DNA from: Paenibacillus_AR sp051594765 | Lineage (GTDB): Bacteria; Bacillota; Bacilli; Paenibacillales; NBRC-103111 | Reading direction: 5' to 3' | Length of the DNA stretch: 64,000 bases | NCBI RefSeq assembly: GCF_051594765.1 | Contig: NZ_JBPPGJ010000007.1 | Location: 233,287-297,286 of the forward strand | Shown: in pieces, positions 26,374-35,086 of the stretch | How the letters are laid out: each line of letters begins with the position of its first letter | Position numbering within the stretch: position 1 is the first letter of the stretch | Notes under the pieces: generated by a model | What the model was told of the DNA's origin: nothing | What the model saw: the letters and a program-made list of their open reading frames with translations, nothing else | Databases searched by the model: none | Translations under genes and position numbers: made by a program

Positions 26374-27442
26374 GCCGAAGGTGCTGCTGGCCGGGATGGT
26401 GGGGCTGGTGCTCTTGGCCGGCTTGACCGGCTGCGGCTTGCTGCCCCAGGAGGAGGCGGAGGAGGCATTGCCCACCATCAATCCCCCGAAACTGTCCAAG
26501 AAGCCGGAGTACCCGGTCCGGAAGGATACGCTCTTCAGCAAGGTCCGAGGCTCGGGGAAGCTGATGTCCATGAAGGAGGAGGACGTTTACTTCCTGGAGG
26601 AGAACAAGCGGATCAAGGAGATCTATGTCAAGACCGGTGACCGGGTGGAAGCCGGACAGCTGGTGGCGGAGCTGGATGTCACGGATCTGGAGAGCCAGCT
26701 CCGCCAGAAGAAGCTGGAGAGCCGCAGCGAAGAACTGAAGATGATCGAGCTCCTGCGGAACCCGGGGGACAAGAGTGCGGCCGAGCTGGAGCAGGCGAAG
26801 ATCAGCTTCGAGCTGAAGCGGGAGGAGCTGGTCAAGCTGGAGGAATCCATCTCCCGTTCGAAGATCTCCGCTACCTTCTCCGGCGAGGTCGTTGCCGTGT
26901 ACAAGAAAAAGGGAGATATGAGCAAGGCCTACGAGGGTGTGGCGACGGTGGCGGACTTAAGCCAGCTGACCGTGGCGGCCTCCGTCAGCCAGGAGGATCT
27001 GAAGAAGGTGGCCGTCGGCATGGAGGTCAACGTGGATATCAACTCCGCGGGCCAGTATAAGGGGACGGTCAAGCAGCTGCCGAATCCGAATAAGACCGCA
27101 GGGGGCAACAATCCCGGCGGTTATTACGGCGGATTTGACGGCTCCGGGCAGCAGCGGCAGCCGGAGACTCCGGATCAGTTCCTGCAGGTGGAGCTGGAGA
27201 AGCTTCCCGAGAAGGCGTCCAGGGGAACTCCGCTCAGCGTGGAAGTCATCGTCCAGAAGAAGGAGAACGCTCTGGTGATCCCTGCGGCGGCACTGCGGAG
27301 CATGTCGGGCCGCAATTACGTCCAAGTCGTGGACGACAAAGGGGTCAAGCGCGAAGTCGACGTGGAGATCGGCATGCAGACCTCCACGGATGTAGAGATT
27401 GTGAAGGGGCTCGCATCCGGACAGAAAGTCGTAGGTCGATGA
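26330..27442 (+). CDS. Membrane-fusion/adaptor lipoprotein (MacA/HlyD type)
   Basis: A 370-residue protein with a basic start, a hydrophobic stretch and the lipobox LTGC (Cys35). It should be lipid-anchored outside the membrane. The middle is a HlyD-like hairpin of helices (residues about 105-175) flanked by lipoyl-like and beta-barrel segments (VKTGDRVEAGQLVAELD, SGEVVAVYKKKGDM). A Gly/Asn/Gln-rich loop follows at about 255-280. I start at ATG 26330, nine bases after GGAGG, rather than TTG 26321. As the second gene of the cassette it is the adaptor for the FtsX permease. Confidence 0.85.
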   Translation: MSMKWRTGGSKGSPKPKVLLAGMVGLVLLAGLTGCGLLPQEEAEEALPTINPPKLSKKPEYPVRKDTLFSKVRGSGKLMSMKEEDVYFLEENKRIKEIYVKTGDRVEAGQLVAELDVTDLESQLRQKKLESRSEELKMIELLRNPGDKSAAELEQAKISFELKREELVKLEESISRSKISATFSGEVVAVYKKKGDMSKAYEGVATVADLSQLTVAASVSQEDLKKVAVGMEVNVDINSAGQYKGTVKQLPNPNKTAGGNNPGGYYGGFDGSGQQRQPETPDQFLQVELEKLPEKASRGTPLSVEVIVQKKENALVIPAAALRSMSGRNYVQVVDDKGVKREVDVEIGMQTSTDVEIVKGLASGQKVVGR

Positions 27443-27445
27443 GCG

Positions 27446-30358
27446 ATGGCGATGCTCCGGTTTATCTTACATAAAATGTGGAATACCCGCTGGCTTACGG
27501 TGAGCGCCCTGGCGGGCTTGATCGTCGCTGTAGCCTTTGCGACCAGCATTCCGATGTATGCCGACGGCGCACTGAAGCGGGTGGTGGCCCGCACGCTGAC
27601 GGAGAGAAGCGAGGGGCTGCCGGCTGGCTCGCTGATTCTCCGGTATCAGGCGGCGGGGTCGGACCGGGCGAAGCCGGAGGAGGTTAAGGAGCTGGACCGG
27701 TTTATTCGGGACGAGGTGCCCGATGAGATCGGCTTGCCCTATACCGCAGCATCCTGGGTGATGTCCATCCGGGGAAGCCAAGTCACCCCCGTCGACCCGT
27801 CGAAGAGCGATCCGGGCAAGCGGCGCCAGATGTCCTTATCCGCCATGCAAGGTCTGGAGGAGAAGGTGGAGATGACGGCCGGACATCCCTTTGCTTCCTC
27901 GGCCGGCAGCGGAACCCTTGAGGTGATGGTGCTGGAGGAGGCCATGTTCCGCAATGATCTTCACATCGGGGACGAATTCAACTATCCCGTCAGCGGAGGG
28001 CAGGGCATTGCCCCTCTGAAGCTGAAGGTGGTCGGAGCCTTCAAGCCCCTTCAGGATACGGATCCGTATTGGTTCCAAGGCATGGAAGGGCTTCTCGGCA
28101 CCTTTATGGTCCATGAGAAGGTTTTCCAGGAGGAACTGATCGGACGGAAAGCGATCCCCCTGAATCTGGCCAACTGGTACTATGCCTTTGATCTAAGCGA
28201 GATTCAGACAGGAATGATCGCCCCGCTCGAGAAGAAGCTGAAGCGCCTCGACATCACCTTGTACCAGAAGCTGAAGAATACCAAGGTGGATGTGTCGTTT
28301 CTGGACCTGCTGAATGAATTTAAGCGCATGAGCCTTCAATTGCAGATTCTGCTCTTCACATTAGCCGCTCCCATGCTGGGCATGGTCATGTATTACATCG
28401 TCATGAACGCCCGGCAGGCGTTGGAGCGACAGCGGAGTGACATTGCCGTCATCCGGTCGAGAGGGGGCAGTACCTGGCAGATCATCCGGATGTACCTCCT
28501 GGAGAGCTTGCTGCTGGGGGGGATCGCTATGGCGCTTGGTCCCTCGATCGGCTGGGTGATGGCCAAAAGCATCGGGTCCGCCAACGGATTCCTGACCTTC
28601 GTCGACCGCAAGTCCATCCCCGTCGGCTTCCATGGGGAGACCCTGTTGTACGGCTTGGCCGCGGTGCTGTTGGCCATAGGCGCCACCTTGGTGCCGGCGG
28701 TGCGTTATGCCCGCTCCTCGATCGTGGGGCTAAAGCAGCAATTGGCCCGGGCTGACCGATCTCCCTTCTGGCAGCGCTGGTTTCTGGATGTGGCCCTGCT
28801 AGCGGCGGCTGCCTACGGCTGGGTGCTGTTCCGGGAACGGAAGCTGCTGGCCGAACAGACGGGACTGGGAACCGACCAGCTGCAGGTACACCCCTTGCTG
28901 TTCTTCGTGCCGGCCCTGACGATCTTTGCACTCGGACTTCTGTTCCTGAGGGTATTCCCGCTGCTCTTGAAGCTGGTGAACCGTCTCGGCCGCCCGTTCT
29001 TCCCGGTATCTATCTATCTGACGCTGGCGCAATTATCCCGCTCCTCGAAATCCTATTATCCGCTGATGCTGTTATTGACCCTGACGTTAGGGTTAGGAGT
29101 GTACAATGCCTCGGCTGCCCGGACCATCGATCTGAATTCCACGGAGCGCACCATGTACCGGTTCGGAAGTGACGTGATCATCAGCACCGTATGGGAAAAT
29201 GTCTCCGACGACCTGCCCGCCCAAACGCCCAGCCAGGGACAAGGACAAGGACAAGGACAAGGACAAGGGCAAGGAGCTGGCCAAGGAGGAGCCGGTGGAG
29301 GAGCCGGTACCGGCGGAACGCCTGGCGGCGGGACTCCCGCAGCGGACGCCCCTTCCCGGGTCCGGTATGTGGAGCCGCCCTTCGAGAACTTCAAGCAGCT
29401 CCCGGGCGTCGAGCATGCGGCCCGTGTGCTGCAGACCAAAGCGAATCTGACCGCCTCCGGCAAGTCCTTCGGCGTGGCGATGCTGAACGGCATCGACAAT
29501 GTGGATTTTGCCAAGGTGGGATGGTTCCGCAAGGACCTGTTCCCGGCCCATCCGTACCAGTATCTGAATTTGTTGGGCTCCTACGAGCAGGCGGCGCTGG
29601 TCTCCAAGTCCTTCGCCGAGAAGAACCAGCTGAAGCCGGGAGATCTGTTCAACGTCTCCGTGAATCAGACCAGCCTGGAGCTGGTCATCGTCGGGCTGCT
29701 TCCCTATTGGCCTAGCCAGTACCCGGACGAACGGCCCTTCGTCATCGCGAACCTGGAGTACATCTACGACCAAGCCGGTATCCTGCCTTATGACGTATGG
29801 ATCAAGATGAAGCCGGGCGCCAAGACCGTGCCGCTTCTGGAGAAGCTGGAGAGCTCCAAGATCGAGGTCCAGGCGGTGAAGGATGTCCGGATCGAGCTGG
29901 CGGGGGAGAACAAGCATCCTACCCGCGGGGGAGTGTTCGGAATCCTGAGTCTGGGCTTCCTCGTATCCGTCTTCATCTCGCTGATCGGGTATCTGCTGTA
30001 CTGGTTCTTCCAGCTGTCGAGCCGGGTAGTCCAATTCGGCGTGTTGAGGGCCATGGGACTGAAGCGGAGGCAGCTGACAGGAATGCTGCTTCTGGAGCAG
30101 CTGTTCACCGCAGGACTATCCATCGGTCTGGGAATCGTCATCGGCAAGGTGACCAGCACGCTGTACCTGCCGTATCTCCAGACGGCGGAGGATGTGAGCA
30201 AGCAGGTGCCTCCATTCCGGGTGGTGTTCGAGGCGAAGGACACGATGCAGCTGTACGGTGTGACACTCGTCATGATGGCCACCGGTGCGGTGCTGCTGCT
30301 CCTTCATATCCGACGGCTCCGGGTTCATCAAGCCGTCAAGCTGGGAGAGGAGCGCTAA
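27446..30358 (+). CDS. FtsX-like ABC transporter permease
   Basis: A 970-residue membrane protein. A first span lies at about residues 17-36, then a large extracytoplasmic domain. Three spans form a first FtsX core (about 290-425), with further spans at about 445-560. A second extracellular domain is followed by a C-terminal FtsX core (about 830-960). The second ectodomain begins with a QG-repeat linker (from residue 598) encoded by a hexanucleotide tandem repeat. Double-FtsX permeases of this size are typical of BceB/MacB-like exporters of lipoproteins or peptides. The ribosome-binding site is poor, which suggests translational coupling to the adaptor gene four bases upstream. Confidence 0.88.
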   Translation: MAMLRFILHKMWNTRWLTVSALAGLIVAVAFATSIPMYADGALKRVVARTLTERSEGLPAGSLILRYQAAGSDRAKPEEVKELDRFIRDEVPDEIGLPYTAASWVMSIRGSQVTPVDPSKSDPGKRRQMSLSAMQGLEEKVEMTAGHPFASSAGSGTLEVMVLEEAMFRNDLHIGDEFNYPVSGGQGIAPLKLKVVGAFKPLQDTDPYWFQGMEGLLGTFMVHEKVFQEELIGRKAIPLNLANWYYAFDLSEIQTGMIAPLEKKLKRLDITLYQKLKNTKVDVSFLDLLNEFKRMSLQLQILLFTLAAPMLGMVMYYIVMNARQALERQRSDIAVIRSRGGSTWQIIRMYLLESLLLGGIAMALGPSIGWVMAKSIGSANGFLTFVDRKSIPVGFHGETLLYGLAAVLLAIGATLVPAVRYARSSIVGLKQQLARADRSPFWQRWFLDVALLAAAAYGWVLFRERKLLAEQTGLGTDQLQVHPLLFFVPALTIFALGLLFLRVFPLLLKLVNRLGRPFFPVSIYLTLAQLSRSSKSYYPLMLLLTLTLGLGVYNASAARTIDLNSTERTMYRFGSDVIISTVWENVSDDLPAQTPSQGQGQGQGQGQGQGAGQGGAGGGAGTGGTPGGGTPAADAPSRVRYVEPPFENFKQLPGVEHAARVLQTKANLTASGKSFGVAMLNGIDNVDFAKVGWFRKDLFPAHPYQYLNLLGSYEQAALVSKSFAEKNQLKPGDLFNVSVNQTSLELVIVGLLPYWPSQYPDERPFVIANLEYIYDQAGILPYDVWIKMKPGAKTVPLLEKLESSKIEVQAVKDVRIELAGENKHPTRGGVFGILSLGFLVSVFISLIGYLLYWFFQLSSRVVQFGVLRAMGLKRRQLTGMLLLEQLFTAGLSIGLGIVIGKVTSTLYLPYLQTAEDVSKQVPPFRVVFEAKDTMQLYGVTLVMMATGAVLLLLHIRRLRVHQAVKLGEER
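29237..29272 (+). repeat. GGACAA hexanucleotide tandem repeat inside the permease gene
   Basis: Five exact GGACAA units (29237-29266) plus a variant GGGCAA. They encode alternating Gln-Gly. Being a multiple of three, unit gain or loss would change linker length without breaking the frame. Confidence 0.85.
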
Positions 30359-30361
30359 GCC

Positions 30362-31252
30362 ATGATCCAATGTGACGGATTGGTCAAAATCTACAAAACG
30401 GATGACATCGAAGTGGTGGCCCTCCAGGGGCTGAATATCCGGGTGGAGCCCGGAGAGATGATGGCCATCATCGGCAACAGCGGCAGCGGTAAATCCACCC
30501 TGCTGAACATTCTGGGGGGATTGGACCGGCCCTCGGCCGGGCAGGTCCGTGTCGGGGAATGGGATTTGCTCAAGATCTCCGACGAGCAGCTGGTCGAATA
30601 CAAGCGCAAAACGGTCGGCTTCATCTGGCAGAACAACGCCCGTAACCTCCTGCCCTACCTCTCCGCTCTCGAGAATGTGGAGATGCCCATGATGCTCTCG
30701 GGGAAGGTGGACCGGGCCTATGCCAAGCAGCTGCTGGAATGGGTGGGCTTGAAGGACCGGATGCGGAATAAACTGCAGCAGCTCTCCGGCGGTGAGCAGC
30801 AGCGGGTGGCCATTGCCATCTCACTGGCGAATCGACCCTCGCTGCTGCTGGCCGACGAGCCGACGGGATCTGTGGATACGGAGACCTCCGACCGGATCAT
30901 GGGCATATTCCGGCAGCTGAACCGGGAGCTCTCTCTGACCATCGTCATCGTCACCCATGATATGTCGCTGGCCAGTAAGGTGGACCGGGTGGTGGCAATC
31001 CGGGACGGGATGACCAGCACCGAATTCGTCAAGCGCAATCCCAGCCTTGATCTTACTGCTGCAGGATCAGGGTCGGGAAGCATCAAGGACGCCCACGAGG
31101 AGTATGTGGTGCTGGACCGTGCGGGGCGGCTGCAGGTCCCCCGCGGGTATTTGGAAGCGCTGGGGATCTCGGGCAAGGCCTCCATGGAGTTTGAGGGGGA
31201 CCGGATCGTCATCCGCGCTCCGAAGCAGATTGGAGCCGAGCAAGACCATTAA
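30362..31252 (+). CDS. ABC transporter ATP-binding protein with C-terminal AbrB-like domain
   Basis: A 296-residue protein. Residues 1-225 are a MacB/LolD-type ATPase (Walker A GNSGSGKS, signature LSGGEQQR, Walker B LLLADEPTGSVD). About 70 residues follow that are absent from ordinary members. After a Gly/Ser linker, the stretch YVVLDRAGRLQVPRGYLEAL and GISGKASMEFEGDRIVI resembles a SpoVT/AbrB swapped-hairpin unit. AGAGGAG precedes the ATG. It is the second ATPase of the same cassette, so the permease may work with a heterodimer. The tail might dimerise the ATPase or bind DNA; the sequence does not say which. Confidence 0.85.
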   Translation: MIQCDGLVKIYKTDDIEVVALQGLNIRVEPGEMMAIIGNSGSGKSTLLNILGGLDRPSAGQVRVGEWDLLKISDEQLVEYKRKTVGFIWQNNARNLLPYLSALENVEMPMMLSGKVDRAYAKQLLEWVGLKDRMRNKLQQLSGGEQQRVAIAISLANRPSLLLADEPTGSVDTETSDRIMGIFRQLNRELSLTIVIVTHDMSLASKVDRVVAIRDGMTSTEFVKRNPSLDLTAAGSGSGSIKDAHEEYVVLDRAGRLQVPRGYLEALGISGKASMEFEGDRIVIRAPKQIGAEQDH

Positions 31253-31285
31253 GGGGATTGACCATACGAAGGGAGACCTAGAGAG

Positions 31286-32770
31286 ATGAAGAGGAAGATC
31301 ATACCGGTGGCTTTGACGTTGACCATGCTGGTTCCAACGACGATGGCCTGTACGAAGAGCGATTCCGAAGACGATAAGAGCGAGCGGGTGCTCCGTGTCG
31401 CCACTTCCATGGATTACGGGGATGAAGGGGAATATTTCCGGCAGCAGTTCACGGAGATCTTCGAGTTCGCCAATCCCAACATTAAGATTGAGTACATCCC
31501 CACCTCGGACAATCGTATGAGGATGGGGATCGGGCTGAAGGAAGGGGAGAAGATGCAGGACCCCTTCGTCAAGCTGAAGGAGATTATGGCGGGGGAGAAC
31601 CCACCGGATGTGGTCATGTTCAATCTGACGGAGATGAGGGAGCTGGTGGAGGAGAACCTTCTGGAGCCGTTGGATGCGCGGATCTCCAAGGAGAAATTCG
31701 ACACCTCGGATATCGTGCCGGCGGTTATGGACGGTTTGAAGAGCGCCAGCACCGACGGGAAGCTCTATGCGCTGTCCCCGACCTTCTCCTCTTCCGCGTT
31801 AATCTACAACCGCAAGATGTTCGATCAGGCTGGGGTTCCGTACCCGACCGACAACATGACCTGGGATCAGGTCTTTGATCTGGCCCGAAGAGTCAGCACC
31901 GGGGAAGGCGACAAGCGGGTGTACGGCTTCAACTTTTTCTCCCAAGGGTATGCGGATTTCATGAGCGCCTCCCAAATCTACGCCGGTCCGTTGGGGCTTC
32001 AGACCTTCGATGAGAAGGGGGAGAAGCTGCTGGTGGATTCCGATCAGTGGGAGAAGGTATGGGCGACGCTGATCCAGCTGGAGAAGGATAAGGTGATTCC
32101 CGGACAGCCGGATTACAATAATCCGGAAAGCATGAAGCTCAGGCAGCCGTCGGAGGATAATCCCTTCGCTTATCATGACTTTTTGTCCGGACGTCTGGCC
32201 ATGTCCATCATGCAGTACGGCGAGCTGAGCCAGATTGACAATGCGAACAAGAATGCAGCCAATTACAAGAACTTCACTCCCGTCGAGTATAACGCCGTCA
32301 CCATGCCGAGCCATCCGGAGCAGCCTGGGGTGGTCGCGAACATCGGCCTGAACGGAGTGATGGGCATCAATGCCAAAGCAGGCAACGCGGCGGACGCCTG
32401 GAAATTCCTGAAATTCATCAACGGCGAAGACTGGGCCCGTGCCAAGGGCAAGAACAATTACCAGATGGTCTCCCGCAAGAAATACATTAAGCCCAAGGAA
32501 GGCTCCGACTTGCATATGGAAGCTTTCTTGAATGTGAAGCCCCTCTTGGATAATCCGAATGAGATGTACAAGATTTACCGGGAAAAGCCGTACATCTTCC
32601 AAGTGTATGATCTCGGCCGCACGGAGTATATGGACGCAGTGAAGGGGAACAAGTCCATCCGCGAGGCATTGAAGTCTTGGCAAACCAAGGGTGACGTGAT
32701 GCTGCAGCAGATGAAGGACAACCCGAATATGAACGGCGGCAATGTCATGGCTGTTCCGGCAGCGGGGTAA
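31286..32770 (+). CDS. Extracellular solute-binding lipoprotein (family 1)
   Basis: A 494-residue protein with a type II signal peptide (TMAC, lipid-modified Cys22). The mature part is a family 1 (sugar/oligosaccharide) binding protein: RVLRVATSM at the first strand, PPDVVMFNLTEMREL, then YALSPTFSSSALIYN, and a C-terminal AWKFLKFINGEDW. GAAGGGAGACC precedes the ATG. It follows the second ATPase by 33 bases and ends the operon at a terminator. No import permeases of the sugar type accompany it, which is unusual. It could bind a ligand that the exporter-like complex senses or moves. The fold is clear; the ligand is unknown. Confidence 0.85.
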   Translation: MKRKIIPVALTLTMLVPTTMACTKSDSEDDKSERVLRVATSMDYGDEGEYFRQQFTEIFEFANPNIKIEYIPTSDNRMRMGIGLKEGEKMQDPFVKLKEIMAGENPPDVVMFNLTEMRELVEENLLEPLDARISKEKFDTSDIVPAVMDGLKSASTDGKLYALSPTFSSSALIYNRKMFDQAGVPYPTDNMTWDQVFDLARRVSTGEGDKRVYGFNFFSQGYADFMSASQIYAGPLGLQTFDEKGEKLLVDSDQWEKVWATLIQLEKDKVIPGQPDYNNPESMKLRQPSEDNPFAYHDFLSGRLAMSIMQYGELSQIDNANKNAANYKNFTPVEYNAVTMPSHPEQPGVVANIGLNGVMGINAKAGNAADAWKFLKFINGEDWARAKGKNNYQMVSRKKYIKPKEGSDLHMEAFLNVKPLLDNPNEMYKIYREKPYIFQVYDLGRTEYMDAVKGNKSIREALKSWQTKGDVMLQQMKDNPNMNGGNVMAVPAAG

Positions 32771-32799
32771 GGGACTAAGGACTTCGAATAACGCTACCG

Positions 32800-32830
32800 C
32801 CGGCCCTTCACGGGGCCGGTTCTTCTTTTC
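32800..32830 (+). terminator. Terminator of the ABC export cassette
   Basis: CCGGCCC (32800-32806) with GGGCCGG (32813-32819) and a six-base loop, followed by TTCTTCTTTTC. Confidence 0.8.
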
Positions 32831-32903
32831 CGGGACGGATTGGATTATAATGGGGGTAGTCTGGAGTCCTGCCATACGGAATGCCAAAGGAGAGAACCCA
32901 TCG

Positions 32904-33578
32904 ATGGAACCGATAGCTGAACAAGAACTGAACTATTTGCTGCAAACCATTAAGCCCTGGTTCGACCGGGATCAAGCCTTCCTGTGCGATGTGGCCCGCT
33001 CGGATCTGAGCGCACGCTTGGCCATAGCTTCGGCCCTGCTCTCATCCGGCAAAGAGAAGGAAGGGCGCGTCCTCTTGGAGAGCGTAGCCACAGCGGAGAA
33101 ATCCGGTGATCCGGACCAGGAGGCTGCGAGAATCCGGGGCTGCATGGAGCTGGCGGACCTGCTGATGGAAGAGTTGAAGTATGATCAAGCGGAGAATATG
33201 CTCTGGATCGCCCGGAATGAGTATGCGAATGTGCCGGAGCTGGAGTTTCTGCGGGAGGAGATATCGCTCTTGATCGCCCAATGCCGTTTCGGACAAGGCT
33301 TCATCCTGGAAGCCATCGAACGGGCGGAGGAGATTCTGCATAAGCTGAGAAGCATGAACGCCGGGCAGGAGCAGCTGGCCAAGATTTATCAGCACTTGGG
33401 CTGGTTCCACCTGCACAAGAGCGATGTGGCGAACGCTTTGCTCCACCTCCGCAAAGCCATGGAGCTGGCGCCTGTCTTGGACCGCGCGCTGGTGGATGCG
33501 GGGATGGAAGCCGAGAAGAACAACGATTATGAAAAAGCGGTGGAATATTATTTTGACGCCATCGGGTACGAGTCCTGA
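32904..33578 (+). CDS. TPR-containing protein
   Basis: A 224-residue soluble protein built of helix pairs. TPR-like units are visible around residues 65-100 (ADLLMEELKYDQAENML), 125-165 and 175-215 (LGWFHLHKSDVANALLHLRKAMELAP). Such proteins mediate protein contacts; no partner is evident. AAAGGAG precedes the ATG. A TATAAT at 32846-32851, after the upstream terminator, is a likely -10, although its -35 is poor. I do not recognise a named family. Confidence 0.7.
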   Translation: MEPIAEQELNYLLQTIKPWFDRDQAFLCDVARSDLSARLAIASALLSSGKEKEGRVLLESVATAEKSGDPDQEAARIRGCMELADLLMEELKYDQAENMLWIARNEYANVPELEFLREEISLLIAQCRFGQGFILEAIERAEEILHKLRSMNAGQEQLAKIYQHLGWFHLHKSDVANALLHLRKAMELAPVLDRALVDAGMEAEKNNDYEKAVEYYFDAIGYES

Positions 33579-33616
33579 CTTTCCCTAATATACTGTAGGG
33601 GAAAGGGGAGATGGGG

Positions 33617-34174
33617 ATGGAAGATCGCATTCACAGCAGGGTGGTTAAAGCCGCGGCGGTGCGGCTGTTGGAGCAGCGGGGTGTGACGTTGGATGCGATT
33701 GCGGACATCGTCTATGAGCTGCAGGTTCCTTACCATCCGAATCTCTCGAAGGAAGTTTGTCTCGACAGCGTATTGCGGGTATTGGAAAAGCGCGAGCTCC
33801 AGCACGCCATTCTGGTGGGCGTGGAGCTGGACGTGCTGGCCGAGAGGAAGCTCCTGTCGGAGCCGCTTCAGACCATCGTCGAATCGGACGAAGGCTTGTT
33901 CGGCTGCGACGAAACGCTTGCTCTGGGAGCCGTCCTCGGTTACGGCAGCATCGCCGTGACCACCTTCGGTTATCTGGACAAGAACAAGATCGGCATCATC
34001 CGAAATTTGGATACCAAGAACGGAGGCAAGGTGCACACCTTCCTGGACGATCTGGTTGCCAGCATTGCCGCGTCGGCGGCCAGCCGGATCGCTCACCGTC
34101 TTCGGGACTCGGAGGACGGACAGGAGCACCGGAGACTTCCTCCGCCTATGCTGGGCAAGGAGCAGACAGGCTGA
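33617..34174 (+). CDS. Phosphatidylglycerophosphatase A (PgpA/YutG) family protein
   Basis: A 185-residue protein matching the Bacillus YutG branch of the PgpA family. Features are LLEQRGVTLDAIADIVY at the start, then a central DEGLFGCDETLALG, then YGSIAVTTFGYLDK, and HTFLDDLVASIAASAASRIAHR at the end. Unlike Gram-negative PgpA, this branch has little obvious membrane sequence, and its enzymatic role in phosphatidylglycerol synthesis is not certain. The ATG at 33617 is preferred to 33611 because AAAGGGGAG abuts the latter. A terminator follows. Confidence 0.85.
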   Translation: MEDRIHSRVVKAAAVRLLEQRGVTLDAIADIVYELQVPYHPNLSKEVCLDSVLRVLEKRELQHAILVGVELDVLAERKLLSEPLQTIVESDEGLFGCDETLALGAVLGYGSIAVTTFGYLDKNKIGIIRNLDTKNGGKVHTFLDDLVASIAASAASRIAHRLRDSEDGQEHRRLPPPMLGKEQTG

Positions 34175-34215
34175 ACAATTTCCGTACGGAAAAAACGCGG
34201 TCCTTAACAGGTATG

Positions 34216-34244
34216 AAGCTTCTCCCGGCCGGAGAAGCTTTTTT
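34216..34244 (+). terminator. Terminator after the PgpA-family gene
   Basis: A perfect 10-bp stem AAGCTTCTCC/GGAGAAGCTT with a five-base loop and six T. Confidence 0.92.
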
Positions 34245-34316
34245 GTGTGGAGGAAATAAAAACGCGCATTCGGTAAAAAATAAGATCACCGAACCGAGGG
34301 AAGGAGCAACCGAAGG

Positions 34317-34487
34317 ATGGATTGGGTTTATTGGGCAAAGCTTTATGAGAGCAAATTCCAAGCCGGCTGTTTGGCCAAGCGGATGGAGGAGGATTGGTGG
34401 ATCTATGGGTACGAGTGCCCCCAATCCGTCGAAGTGTACCGTTCGAAGAAAGGGCGGTTCGGGGTCCGTTACAGGATGGTCGACTGA
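34317..34487 (+). CDS. Small Trp/Tyr-rich protein (56 residues), unknown
   Basis: A short ORF with a good AAGGAG ten bases before its ATG. It begins MDWVYWAKLYESKF, has EDWWIYGYECP in the middle and ends KKGRFGVRYRMVD. It is aromatic and basic, with no signal peptide or long hydrophobic segment. The composition is that of a folded small domain rather than a chance ORF, and codon use resembles the neighbours. It lies between a terminator and the tRNA promoter, so it probably has its own weak promoter. I do not recognise a family. Confidence 0.55.
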   Translation: MDWVYWAKLYESKFQAGCLAKRMEEDWWIYGYECPQSVEVYRSKKGRFGVRYRMVD

Positions 34488-34537
34488 CCGGCCGCGTCAC
34501 GGACCGCTCCCCCAAAAAAACTTTCTAGAAAAAAACC

Positions 34538-34567
34538 TTGACTGGACAACAGGGCTTCTGGTATATT
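34538..34567 (+). promoter_or_regulatory. Promoter of the tRNA cluster
   Basis: TTGACT (34538-34543), 18-bp spacer, TATATT (34562-34567) with a TGG extended -10. Confidence 0.75.
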
Positions 34568-34604
34568 TACTTTTGTCGCTGTAAGCGGCAATGGATACTA
34601 ACGA

Positions 34605-34678
<74 letters not shown>

Positions 34679-34694
34679 TATTTTTTTTTTGCCC

Positions 34695-34768
34695 GGGCCC
34701 TTAGCTCAGTTGGTTAGAGCGGTCGGCTCATAACCGATTGGTCGGGGGTTCGAGTCCCTCAGGGCCCA
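34695..34768 (+). tRNA. tRNA with CAT anticodon, probably tRNA-Ile2 (lysidine type)
   Basis: A 74-base cloverleaf with acceptor GGGCCCT/AGGGCCC and anticodon loop CTCATAA. The C4-G69 and C5-G68 pairs are those that TilS uses in E. coli to recognise tRNA-Ile2 over elongator tRNA-Met. The start GGGCCCTTAGCTCAG also resembles known tRNA-Ile2. Elongator Met remains the alternative. CCA is not encoded. Confidence 0.85.
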
Positions 34769-34806
34769 TATCAGCTGGTCCAGACAACACGGACAAGCCC
34801 ATCCAT

Positions 34807-34892
34807 GCGGGGATGGCGGAATCGGCAGACGCACAGGACTTAAAATCCTGGGGTGGGTGACCACCGTGTGGGTTCAAGTCCCACTCTCCGCA
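34807..34892 (+). tRNA. tRNA-Leu (TAA)
   Basis: An 86-base class II tRNA. The acceptor is GCGGGGA/TCTCCGC with one G-T pair, the anticodon loop CTTAAAA holds TAA, and a long variable arm (GGTGGGTGACCACC) follows. CCA is not encoded. Confidence 0.95.
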
Positions 34893-34941
34893 CTCTTTGA
34901 TTGTAGCCCCTTCGTGGGAACTCATATGAAGCGATTGACCA

Positions 34942-34985
34942 AGAAGTCCTGTGTGGCGATGAGCCGCATGGGACTTCTTTTTTTT
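34942..34985 (+). terminator. Terminator of the tRNA cluster
   Basis: AGAAGTCC pairs with GGACTTCT around an inner TGTGGC/GCCGCA stem. A run of eight or more T follows. Confidence 0.9.
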
Positions 34986-35086
34986 GTACGTCCTCGTTTT
35001 TTGTGGGAAATCTTAAAACTGTTGTATATCTGTCAATTCCGCCCAGTCTTATAATGAAAATAGAAAGGACACCAATCTTTGGGGGG

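Noticed and set aside
29237..29272. Repeat tract as a possible CRISPR
   Set aside because: Units are six bases without spacers and lie inside a coding frame.
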